From the NCBI GenBank assembly GCA_000482765.1, contig AXWR01000028.1:1-36680 (forward strand): a stretch of DNA of 36,680 nucleotides, written 5' to 3'. A program made the position numbers and the translations under genes. Shown here in pieces: positions 6,991-13,105 of the stretch (position 1 is its first letter; each line of letters begins with the position of its first letter). This DNA comes from Meiothermus taiwanensis DSM 14542 (lineage in GTDB: Bacteria; Deinococcota; Deinococci; Deinococcales; Thermaceae). The notes below the pieces were generated by a model. That model worked only from the letters and a program-made list of their open reading frames with translations. It did no database searches and had not been told where the DNA came from.

Positions 6991-7503
6991 CTACCTCCTG
7001 CCTCTGGGCCAAACCGCCAGGGCCAGAACGCCCAGGCCCAGGGCGGCCAGGCCTACGCCGGAGCCGGTGACCGCTACCGAGCGGGCCTGTTCCGGCACGA
7101 GCTGCACGGTCTCTTTGATGGTGGCTACAATGCGCCAGGTCAGATACAGAATCGCTATGACCGCCGCTGCGGTGAAAATGGCCGGCAGCGCGGGAAGGAA
7201 GGCGGGCTGGATCAGGTCATCCGGGGTATACCAGCTTAAGGCCGGGGTTATGGCCCACGGATCCTGGGCCCCCGAGGTGGAGGCGGTGGGGGTGGCGGTC
7301 ACCTGGAGTCGGATCACCAGGTCGCTGCCCTTTTTACCCCAGTCCAGGACTTTCACACCCGGGCCGTACCTGGCTTGCAGGGCTCGCTCCAGGTTGGATC
7401 GGGTTACCCGCGAAACATCACCGCTTTGGTGGGCTGATACGATTTCATAGGTGCCCGGCCCAAGTGCTTTGTTTGAATCCACAGGCACGCGCCGAAAGGC
7501 CAT
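6991..7503 (-). CDS. Two-TM virion membrane protein with soluble N-terminal domain
   Basis: A 170-residue protein. Residues 1-70 form a soluble mixed alpha/beta domain (VTRSNLERALQARYGPGVKVLDW and a following strand), then a Thr/Ser/Pro linker. TM1 lies at about 103-125 (LPAIFTAAAVIAILYLTWRI) and TM2 at about 146-165, ending in PRGRR. The loop between them is short. ATG 7503 has only a weak upstream site (CTGAAAGC), and the 92-bp gap before it is full of hairpins. It may be one of the more abundant membrane proteins of the virion; no direct evidence. Confidence 0.62.
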   Translation of the reverse strand: MAFRRVPVDSNKALGPGTYEIVSAHQSGDVSRVTRSNLERALQARYGPGVKVLDWGKKGSDLVIRLQVTATPTASTSGAQDPWAITPALSWYTPDDLIQPAFLPALPAIFTAAAVIAILYLTWRIVATIKETVQLVPEQARSVAVTGSGVGLAALGLGVLALAVWPRGRR

Positions 7504-7521
7504 GCTTTCAGGCTTGCCGGA

Positions 7522-7612
7522 TTGCGCTACAGAATCAAGCGCAAAACGACGGTGCAGGTGGGCTTGCCCACCTGCCGGTGCAAAGCGGCCAAAGCTTAAG
7601 CCGCTTTTTTTT
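7522..7612 (+). terminator. Hairpin cluster including a canonical terminator on the + strand
   Basis: Three inverted repeats stand in a row. TTGCGC 7522-7527 pairs with 7539-7544. GCAGGTGGGC 7554-7563 pairs with 7566-7575. AAAGCGGC 7582-7589 pairs with 7600-7607, followed by eight T (7605-7612). The last is a textbook intrinsic terminator for rightward transcription, although the genes here run leftward; it overlaps the last codons of the gene at 7596-7889. On the minus strand no T run follows, so leftward read-through is expected. Confidence 0.55.
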
Positions 7613-7889
7613 GGTGTAGCCGACGTACTATTTCCACCAGCGCTGCCAGCTTGCCAATAACCCCTCTACCCACGCCGGGTAGGGATTCCAGGTCGCGGAT
7701 GTCCCAGCCGTGGATGTTGCGGATGTCGCCCTGAAGGGCCTGGCCGATGGAACGGGCGGCCTGGAGATTCCCGAAAAGGGCGTAGAGCAGCATTTCTAGG
7801 GGTTGGCTTTCTAGCGGAACGGGCTCGCGCTTGCGAGAGGCCAGGTCGAGCAGGCGGCGTGAAGGGCGTCCTTTGCGTATGTCTTCCAT
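7596..7889 (-). CDS. Helix-hairpin-helix protein resembling the RadC N-terminal domain
   Basis: A 97-residue protein. Residues about 24-93 follow the pattern of the N-terminal UPF0758/RadC helical domain: a PLEMLLYALFGN helix, AARSIGQALQG, then an HhH-like LESLPGVGRGVIGKLAAL and a helix ending in EIVRRL. The JAB/MPN metalloprotease-like half of RadC is absent. HhH units bind DNA backbone nonspecifically, so a phage DNA-binding role is possible. ATG 7889 follows GAGGTAAGCGC. Family link is by eye only. Confidence 0.55.
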   Translation of the reverse strand: MEDIRKGRPSRRLLDLASRKREPVPLESQPLEMLLYALFGNLQAARSIGQALQGDIRNIHGWDIRDLESLPGVGRGVIGKLAALVEIVRRLHQKKAA

Positions 7890-7893
7890 GCGC

Positions 7894-8271
7894 TTACCTC
7901 AAGTTGAGCACCGGGCAGTCGTCGAGCTGCACGGCGGTGGCGGGGCCCGGGGTGCGGATGCGGTACTCACCACCGCTGCCCACCTCCGGGGTGGCGGCGG
8001 TGATGTTGCCCTGGTCGGTGTAGACCAGGATGCGTTCTGCCGAGCCGGTGATGGTCAGGCGAATTTCGTTGACACCCTGCGCTACCTGGGTGATCTGGCC
8101 CAGGCAGTTGGCAGGGGCGGGGGTGGTGGCGGTAGGTGCTGGGGTGGTGGCCGGTGCTGGCACCTGGGTTACCAGGGGTTCTTCGGGCTCGAGCCGGGTG
8201 AAGAGGAAGGCGAAGTAGCCAAGGATGGCAGCCAGCAGCACCAGGCGCAGCGGGTTGAGTTTCTCGTCCAT
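7894..8271 (-). CDS. Membrane-anchored virion protein with Pro/Thr linker
   Basis: A 125-residue protein. TM helix at about 9-25 (RLVLLAAILGYFAFLFT), then a Pro/Thr/Ala linker (about 38-53), then a C-terminal beta-rich domain (about 55-125) with two Cys (C55, about C119) that could pair. The layout is a spike or receptor-binding protein on a stalk. ATG 8271 has AAGGAGAGCT just upstream, and the gene ends 4 nt before the next start. Function inferred from architecture. Confidence 0.6.
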   Translation of the reverse strand: MDEKLNPLRLVLLAAILGYFAFLFTRLEPEEPLVTQVPAPATTPAPTATTPAPANCLGQITQVAQGVNEIRLTITGSAERILVYTDQGNITAATPEVGSGGEYRIRTPGPATAVQLDDCPVLNLR

Positions 8272-8296
8272 AGCTCTCCTTCAGGGTAGCAGATGA

Positions 8297-8632
8297 TCAG
8301 GCCGCTTTTTTCTCCAGCACCACCGCCACAAGGTAGCGCCTGGCCCCCCACTTACGCGGCATTCGGCCTTTGGCCTCTACAATCTTGGTGGCAGGGCCCA
8401 GGTTCAGAGCATTCAGCAGCGCCTGCATCTCGCGCGGATCCTCTTTTCCTCCAGGTCGCCGCAGGTAAACGATGTATCCGATCTCGTTGAGCTTCAAGCC
8501 CACCTGCACCTTATCTGCCGGAGAAGTGGGAATGGCAATCCAGGCGGTTTTACCCGGCTGGGCCTGAGCGTTCTCTGTCAGACCTGCCACGGCCAATTTC
8601 AACCACTCTGGGTTCAAACGATCCAGCCGCAT
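8297..8632 (-). CDS. Conserved-looking hypothetical phage protein
   Basis: A 111-residue soluble alpha/beta protein beginning 3 nt after the replication-type gene. It has no TM segment, a strand-rich centre (KVQVGLKLNEIGYIVYLRR) and a basic C-terminus (GRMPRKWGARRYLVAVVLEKK), which could bind nucleic acid. No family recognised. Position suggests an early or replication accessory role. Confidence 0.55.
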   Translation of the reverse strand: MRLDRLNPEWLKLAVAGLTENAQAQPGKTAWIAIPTSPADKVQVGLKLNEIGYIVYLRRPGGKEDPREMQALLNALNLGPATKIVEAKGRMPRKWGARRYLVAVVLEKKAA

Positions 8633-8635
8633 GAT

Positions 8636-9868
8636 TTACCCCACCCGATAGGCCGCAAAGGGGGATACCAGCTCAAAATAGCCCTCTTTGCCCAACAAAT
8701 AATGCGCGTAAGCCCCTGCTGATCGGGCGAAGCCGTCCTGCCGGGCCTCACTGGCAATGGAAACTACCCGGAACAGCACCCTCAAAACCCCTTCTCCACC
8801 CCCGTAGATGATGACCCGAAGGGCTGACCAGACTATGCGTAACCAGAACGCCATGCTCTTCTGGTCGCCCAGGGCCCGGGCAATGGCTGCCGCCGTATCG
8901 CGGGCCCAGGAGCGCCGGCCTTCGCGTCTATTCGGAATGCTGGCCACCCGGAGCAGCTCGCGGAGGTCACGGCTGGTCTGAGTGTCGGGATATAGAGATA
9001 ACGGGTGTTTTTTTCTTTGGGTGATTAACGGTTTCCCTACTATTGATTGAAGAGTTAATCCCTTCCCTAATTGATGTAGTCTTTTATATCCCGACATTGT
9101 GTCCGGGTTTGCATTTGCTGCCCTTTCAGTGCGTCCTTCCTGGCGATCCTCAGCCAAATTTCTCCAAGGAAGTGCCAGGTACGGGGCCAGCACACGGATT
9201 TTCCGTCCAAACGAGCGGCGAATCGGCTTGACCCGCACCCGCCAGACAGTCCCACCACGCACGGCATGGTTTTTACCAATGCCCTCACCAGAAACCATCC
9301 AGGTCTCCCAGGCGATCCAGTCCTGGGCCACGCCGCGGTAGCTTTCATAGCGGGCGTCGTTCAGCCATCGCTCCAGGGTGCGGTCGGATATTTCAAGCAT
9401 ACGCGCCAGCTCCCACTGGGCCAGGAAAACCGTGGCCTCCCGTTCGGGGACGTGGCGGGCCCCTTCCCGCAAGGCGAAGGCCACCAGCAGGCGCACCAGG
9501 GGCCGGAGGGGGCCCAGGGCCTCCCAGTCCCCGGCTTTTCGAATCAAATCCTCTGCTTTGCTAAGCAAGTCCTGCCATTCGAATCTGCGCACCTCCTCCC
9601 AGTCCGGTGCAGGGGTGTTTTTCTGGAATGATTCTGCCTCTGTGAGGCCTTTTGACAAGCCTTGAGAAGGGGCGTGGGTATCAGAGGTTGCAGGCGATGC
9701 AGGAGGGGCCTTATCGGGCGTTTTAGAGGGCGGATTTTTTGCGTCCTGGACGGCATCTTCTCCGGATTCCCGTTTTTTCAGAGCCTCGTGAGTCCGCAGC
9801 AGAATCTGTGCAAGTTGCGGGTTCCGCTGTCGTATTGCTTCAATCTGGGCTTGAATTTCTGGGTTCAT
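8636..9868 (-). CDS. Putative replication initiator with winged-helix-like region
   Basis: A 410-residue protein, the largest of the early genes. I chose ATG 9868 (MNPEIQAQIEAIRQR) because AGGGAGAG lies 5 nt upstream; the frame extends to 9901 but that part overlaps the previous gene and has no such site. After a disordered Ser/Pro/Ala stretch (about 45-85), residues about 135-175 contain VFLAQWELARMLEISDRTLERWL, a clear HTH of the type found in plasmid and phage initiators. The C-terminal half is basic and partly hydrophobic. No nuclease or helicase motif is evident. The replication role is inferred from size, HTH and position. Confidence 0.5.
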   Translation of the reverse strand: MNPEIQAQIEAIRQRNPQLAQILLRTHEALKKRESGEDAVQDAKNPPSKTPDKAPPASPATSDTHAPSQGLSKGLTEAESFQKNTPAPDWEEVRRFEWQDLLSKAEDLIRKAGDWEALGPLRPLVRLLVAFALREGARHVPEREATVFLAQWELARMLEISDRTLERWLNDARYESYRGVAQDWIAWETWMVSGEGIGKNHAVRGGTVWRVRVKPIRRSFGRKIRVLAPYLALPWRNLAEDRQEGRTERAANANPDTMSGYKRLHQLGKGLTLQSIVGKPLITQRKKHPLSLYPDTQTSRDLRELLRVASIPNRREGRRSWARDTAAAIARALGDQKSMAFWLRIVWSALRVIIYGGGEGVLRVLFRVVSIASEARQDGFARSAGAYAHYLLGKEGYFELVSPFAAYRVG

Positions 9869-9881
9869 GCAACTCTCCCTT

Positions 9882-10115
9882 CTATGCGGTGTCATGAACA
9901 CGCTGCACCAGGTAGGGGCCCTGGCCTAGCTCCACCTCAGTCAGGTTGACCAGGCCGGTGAGGGGCCTGGGCCAGTTGGGCTTCCAGATGGTGATGGTGC
10001 CGCTATGGCGGGCATACACCCGCAGCAGCGGGCCCCGGGCAGGGCGCAGCTCGTACTCCTGGCCGGGGTTGCGGCGCAACTCGCGGGCCACATCACGCGG
10101 CGTTTGCAGCACCAT
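9882..10115 (-). CDS. Small beta-rich early protein
   Basis: A 77-residue protein with ATG 10115 preceded by GGAGGTG (5-nt spacing) and overlapping the previous gene by 23 nt. Short strands (EYELRPARGPLLRVYAR, GTITIWKPNW) suggest a small beta fold. No TM helix and no family recognised. Part of the early block between the excisionase-like genes and the putative initiator. Confidence 0.55.
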   Translation of the reverse strand: MVLQTPRDVARELRRNPGQEYELRPARGPLLRVYARHSGTITIWKPNWPRPLTGLVNLTEVELGQGPYLVQRVHDTA

Positions 10116-10398
10116 GTTTCACCTCCGCCATAACTTCCGAGTGCACCAACTCCCAAGCCAGCCGGTGTTTTTGCGGCACAGCAGGAAGCCTTTCCTCCAC
10201 CGCTTGTAGCGCCAGGCGAGCCGCGTGCAGCCGGTGGCGGCTGTCAAGCTCTTCCGGAAGCACCACAAGGGCATTGAGGAATCCGGCCAGCATCATGGCC
10301 AGCCGGTAGCTGTGGTCGTTGAGGTCGGTGGGGCCGTACCAGACCAGCCCGTAGGGCGTATAAACGGCAAGAAAAGAGTCCAGTAGGGCGGCCTTCAC
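10093..10398 (-). CDS. Helical hypothetical early protein (GTG start)
   Basis: A 101-residue protein. I start it at GTG 10398 (VKAALLDSF), which overlaps the stop of the 38-residue gene upstream as GTGA and has GAGGGGG before it; the longer frame to 10452 would cover most of that small gene. Mostly helical (RHRLHAARLALQAVEERL), with one mildly hydrophobic helix (about 33-48). No family recognised. Confidence 0.52.
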   Translation of the reverse strand: MKAALLDSFLAVYTPYGLVWYGPTDLNDHSYRLAMMLAGFLNALVVLPEELDSRHRLHAARLALQAVEERLPAVPQKHRLAWELVHSEVMAEVKHGAANAA

Positions 10399-10511
10399 TG
10401 CAACCACCCCCTCACCCACTGGGCCAGGCCGTCCAAAGCAACGATGAGCCAAAAGACCAGAAACATTCCCAAGGCCAGATATGCGGTGTGCCGGCGTTCG
10501 GACATCTTCAT
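10395..10511 (-). CDS. 38-residue single-TM peptide
   Basis: ATG at 10511 (a second ATG two codons later) encodes a basic head MKMSERRHTAY, a TM helix LALGMFLVFWLIVAL and an amphipathic end DGLAQWVRGWLQ. It starts just after the preceding gene and its TGA overlaps the next gene's GTG. Tiny membrane peptides of early phage operons often modulate host membrane or superinfection functions; here that is only a guess. Confidence 0.5.
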   Translation of the reverse strand: MKMSERRHTAYLALGMFLVFWLIVALDGLAQWVRGWLQ

Positions 10512-10512
10512 G

Positions 10513-10785
10513 TCAAACCCCCCTCCCCCGGTAGCGGGCCAGGCGCTCCTCATGGCCCACCACCTTCACGTGCCGGATACCGGCGGCCTGCTCCAGCAGC
10601 TCCAGCTCATTTACCAGGCGCTTCACGTCCTTCCAGGCGAGATAGCGGTTCGCCTCGTAAAACTCCCCAATCTCGTGACTGTCCAGGTAATCCACCACCG
10701 CCTCTTCCTGGTATTCGCCCACATCTCGGTAAACCCGTTCAAGGGCGATTGCTAAAGCCATTTCCAGTCGTGCTACACTATCCAT
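10513..10785 (-). CDS. Acidic helical early protein
   Basis: A 90-residue protein. ATG 10785 (MDSVARLEMALAIAL) was chosen over the TTG at 10800 because GGAG lies 5 nt upstream. The protein is almost entirely helical with many Glu, Tyr and Arg, and no membrane segment. No family recognised. A hairpin (10799-10820) separates it from the HTH gene upstream. Confidence 0.52.
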   Translation of the reverse strand: MDSVARLEMALAIALERVYRDVGEYQEEAVVDYLDSHEIGEFYEANRYLAWKDVKRLVNELELLEQAAGIRHVKVVGHEERLARYRGRGV

Positions 10786-10798
10786 AACGTCTCCTTTC

Positions 10799-10820
10799 AA
10801 CCCCGGTGCCAGCCGGGGTT
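10799..10820 (-). other. Intergenic hairpin between HTH gene and early genes
   Basis: AACCCCGG (10799-10806) pairs perfectly with CCGGGGTT (10813-10820) around a 6-nt loop. On the transcribed minus strand it begins inside the stop codon of the HTH gene and ends just before the AAAGGAG site of the next gene. No T tract follows, so partial attenuation or message stabilisation is more likely than termination. Confidence 0.5.
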
Positions 10821-11037
10821 ATTTCCTGTGGGTGTAGTCGTAGGACGCCCAGGGCTCGGGCGTGTTGAGCCATTCGTCGAGGGCTTTGGCCGGGATGATG
10901 ATGCGGCGGCCCAGCCGCTTGTGCGGCAGGGTGCCAGCCCGCACCAGCTCGTAGATGGTGCTGGGGTGAACGTTGAGCAGCCTGGCGGCCTCGTCCACGC
11001 GGTAGGCGACCTTGGGCAGTTCTTTGGGTTCATTCAC
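10819..11037 (-). CDS. Excisionase-family HTH DNA-binding protein (second copy)
   Basis: A 72-residue protein. Start is GTG 11037 with AGGAGG 6 nt upstream. YRVDEAARLLNVHPSTIYELV (residues about 12-32) followed by LPHKRLGRRIIIPAKAL is the helix-turn-helix plus wing of the excisionase/MerR-like family (HTH_17). It may act as directionality factor for the integrase at 13106-14230 or as an early regulator. It overlaps by 8 nt a second, shorter protein of the same family. Confidence 0.75.
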   Translation of the reverse strand: MNEPKELPKVAYRVDEAARLLNVHPSTIYELVRAGTLPHKRLGRRIIIPAKALDEWLNTPEPWASYDYTHRK

Positions 11038-11230
11038 GAGGGGCCTCCTGTTTTACCAACCGATTGCTAAGGCGGGACAAAAAAATATCGAGTTCCTCGA
11101 CAGGAACGCGATACTGCTTCCCAAGTGCTACGGCTTTAAGCTGCCCAGACTTTATGTACCTACGAACCGAATACTCACTAACGCGCAGATGACTAGCCAC
11201 TTCCTCCACTGTCAGAAATCGGTTTTGCAT
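11030..11230 (-). CDS. Excisionase-family HTH DNA-binding protein (first gene of lytic operon)
   Basis: A 66-residue protein. FLTVEEVASHLRVSEYSVRRY (residues 5-25) followed by KAVALGKQYRVPVEELDIFL is the HTH_17 excisionase pattern. First gene of the leftward operon. ATG 11230 follows a -10 element by only 6 nt, so the transcript is probably leaderless. Divergent from the repressor, like cro or xis in other temperate phages. The two tandem HTH genes differ in sequence, so one may be the excisionase and the other a cro-like regulator. Confidence 0.75.
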   Translation of the reverse strand: MQNRFLTVEEVASHLRVSEYSVRRYIKSGQLKAVALGKQYRVPVEELDIFLSRLSNRLVKQEAPRE

Positions 11231-11236
11231 GCCCCT

Positions 11237-11265
11237 AACTTAGCACTGCATTGGTAAATAGTCAA
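11237..11265 (-). promoter_or_regulatory. Leftward (lytic) promoter
   Basis: On the minus strand TTGACT (11260-11265), 17 nt, TAAGTT (11237-11242), then 6 nt to the ATG at 11230. Good -35 and spacing, TANNNT -10. It should produce a leaderless message for the whole leftward operon, and it is covered by the putative repressor sites. Confidence 0.6.
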
Positions 11266-11323
11266 CGGTATCTAGCAATGAGTAGCATAGAATACCAATA
11301 TGGTGTCTAGCTATCATTACCAA
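11251..11323. promoter_or_regulatory. Operator region between repressor and lytic operon
   Basis: Several repeats fill the divergent gap. GGTATCTAGCAAT (11267-11279) recurs as GGTGTCTAGCTAT (11302-11314). GGTAT 11267-11271 is inverted as ATACC 11292-11296. TTGGTAA 11251-11257 is inverted as TTACCAA 11317-11323. They surround both -10 elements, as expected for repressor binding sites. TAGAAT (11288-11293) lies 6 nt before the repressor ATG and has no good -35, so the repressor promoter may need activation. Confidence 0.5.
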
Positions 11324-11977
11324 CAAATGGGTAAAAAACCTCGTCCAGAGTGGGCTGATGCTATAAGAAAGCGGCGCGAACAACTTGGGTTGACTCAAGA
11401 ACAACTAGCTGAGATGTCTGGGGGTTCATTCACTCAAAGAACTGTTTCTGCTATTGAAACTGGCGTAGTCAATCCTTTTAGCCTGCGTTCAGATAGACTT
11501 TTGGGCTTGCTTTCCGCTTTGGATTGGACGCTGGAAGATTTGAGCAACATAATGAATGTAGACGTACCTAAAAAACTTGATCACCGCGAACGCGTCACCC
11601 CCGTTCGCTTCCTAATCCAACCCGTGCGCGGCCTGGCCAGTGCCGGCCAGCCGGTAGACCCGGAAGGGGTGCCGGTGCTGGCGGATGTGTGGCGGCGTGG
11701 CAGCCTGCTGTACCGGGTGGAGGGCGACAGCATGACCCCCACGCTCAACGACGGCGACCGGGTGTATGTAGACCCCAGCGAAACCGAGCTACGCGAGGGG
11801 CGCATTTACATCTGCGAGATACCGGGCGACGGGCACACCATCAAACGGGTGCGCCGCCTGGACGACGGCCAGCTCTGGCTGGTGTCGGACAACCCCGCTT
11901 ACCGGCCCTGGCGGCCTTCCGAGATGCGGATTGTGGGGCGGGTGTACTACCACGATCCGGTGGGGGGGAGGTTGTGA
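11300..11977 (+). CDS. CI-type repressor: XRE HTH plus LexA-like S24 peptidase
   Basis: A 225-residue protein. Residues about 17-85 form an XRE HTH (LGLTQEQLAEMSGGSFTQRTVSAIETG). Residues about 98-225 are an S24 domain: cleavage site A115-G116 in LASAG, catalytic S144 in GDSM, and catalytic K182 in HTIKRV. Such repressors hold the lysogen and self-cleave on RecA when DNA is damaged, so this provirus should be SOS-inducible. ATG 11300 sits 6 nt after TAGAAT, suggesting leaderless translation; ATG 11327 is an alternative. The HTH half is visibly AT-richer than the peptidase half, as if domains were swapped at about 11585. Confidence 0.88.
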   Translation: MVSSYHYQQMGKKPRPEWADAIRKRREQLGLTQEQLAEMSGGSFTQRTVSAIETGVVNPFSLRSDRLLGLLSALDWTLEDLSNIMNVDVPKKLDHRERVTPVRFLIQPVRGLASAGQPVDPEGVPVLADVWRRGSLLYRVEGDSMTPTLNDGDRVYVDPSETELREGRIYICEIPGDGHTIKRVRRLDDGQLWLVSDNPAYRPWRPSEMRIVGRVYYHDPVGGRL

Positions 11978-12020
11978 TGAATGAACCAAAACAAACCTGT
12001 TCGTATTTGAACATTTAGCT

Positions 12021-13100
12021 ATGGAGCACGAACCTCTATTTGAGCCAGATTCGGACATCACAAGACGATTAGAAAAGCTCGATGGTGAAGGTTTAGAGCT
12101 TTATGTTGCTGATTTGTTGAGCATGTTTAGGCCATTGGGTTGGAAGGTATATGTAACCAAAAGATCACGTGATATGGGCGGCGACTTGGTTTTAGACAAC
12201 CCAGATGGCATCAGATATGTTATTCAAGCCAAGCACCGCCAAGACGATGAAAAGGTAATTGGACTTTCAGCGGTGCAGCAAGCTGTAGCAGCAAAAGCCG
12301 CTTACGGAGCCCATCACTCCATAGCGATGAGCAATGCAGTTGATTTTTCTGAACCAGCTAAACGTTTGGCGGCGTACAACAAGACTATTCTTTGGACTAA
12401 GCATGAGTTGCAAAAGTTATACTTTGCCTCTATTTATCGAGATGAAAAACTTTTGCAAGAAATTGGTTTGGAACTTGGTAAGCCTGCTAGTTTACCTAAA
12501 CCGCAAAGTACTTTTGAGCTTGTGCCTCATATTCCATCTCCGGAGTCCGTTTTTGCTTCCCAGTTAGGACAGCAGGCTGAGCAAAAAACACTCCCGCTTG
12601 AAGTTCGCCCCCGCTTTACTTCCGATGCACCAAAAAGCAAGTCTAGGTTTTTGTTCTGGGCACCTGCTTTCTTGGTTGCACTCTTAGCTGCAATCGCCAT
12701 TTTTGGGCTTAAGAGGGTTTGGGTAGCATCAGAGCAGCCATCCCCAGAAGATGTGGTCATAGGGTATGACCGTGCCTATCGCCATGCTTTGAACACCAAC
12801 GATACTTCCCAGTTGTTTGAATATGCTGCCCAAGAGCTTATTTCAGCAAGGGTGCAGCCCTGGATAGATCGACGAGCAAGACGGGGTTGTATCCTCTTCA
12901 CCGTTGAGAAAGAGCCGATGCGGGTGCTGGGTATAGACGTTCGCGGGGACGTTGCCACTGCCACAGTGCGGAAGTCCTGGAAGCAGACTTTGGTATGTCC
13001 TGGTCAACAGGATCAGGTTAAAACCGACGGCCCATTTGAAATGAGGTACGTACTGAAAAAATCAGACGGCTGGAAGATCGTGGAGAGTGGAGGCAACTAA
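12021..13100 (+). CDS. Membrane-anchored Mrr-type nuclease with extracytoplasmic NTF2/IMS-like domain
   Basis: A 359-residue protein of three parts. Residues about 15-135 match Mrr_cat (PD-(D/E)xK): a helix with E24/E26, GGDLVL with D55, QAK with Q69 and K71, then SNAVDFSEPAKRLA and LWTKHEL. Residues about 150-208 are a linker and 210-230 a TM helix (FLFWAPAFLVALLAAIAIFGL). Residues about 243-359 resemble NTF2-like or ARC6 IMS-type domains (paired helices, then strands, ending DGWKIVESG). It lies 43 nt after the repressor and 5 nt before the integrase, so it should be made in lysogens. AT-rich compared with flanks. I infer a prophage-encoded defence or superinfection-exclusion effector; the reaction is not shown. 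Confidence 0.72.
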   Translation: MEHEPLFEPDSDITRRLEKLDGEGLELYVADLLSMFRPLGWKVYVTKRSRDMGGDLVLDNPDGIRYVIQAKHRQDDEKVIGLSAVQQAVAAKAAYGAHHSIAMSNAVDFSEPAKRLAAYNKTILWTKHELQKLYFASIYRDEKLLQEIGLELGKPASLPKPQSTFELVPHIPSPESVFASQLGQQAEQKTLPLEVRPRFTSDAPKSKSRFLFWAPAFLVALLAAIAIFGLKRVWVASEQPSPEDVVIGYDRAYRHALNTNDTSQLFEYAAQELISARVQPWIDRRARRGCILFTVEKEPMRVLGIDVRGDVATATVRKSWKQTLVCPGQQDQVKTDGPFEMRYVLKKSDGWKIVESGGN

Positions 13101-13105
13101 GTAAC

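Noticed and set aside
11977..12018. 13-codon frame starting MNEPK after the repressor, same first residues as the HTH protein at 11037
   Set aside because: Too short and without a ribosome site; the shared five residues may be chance.
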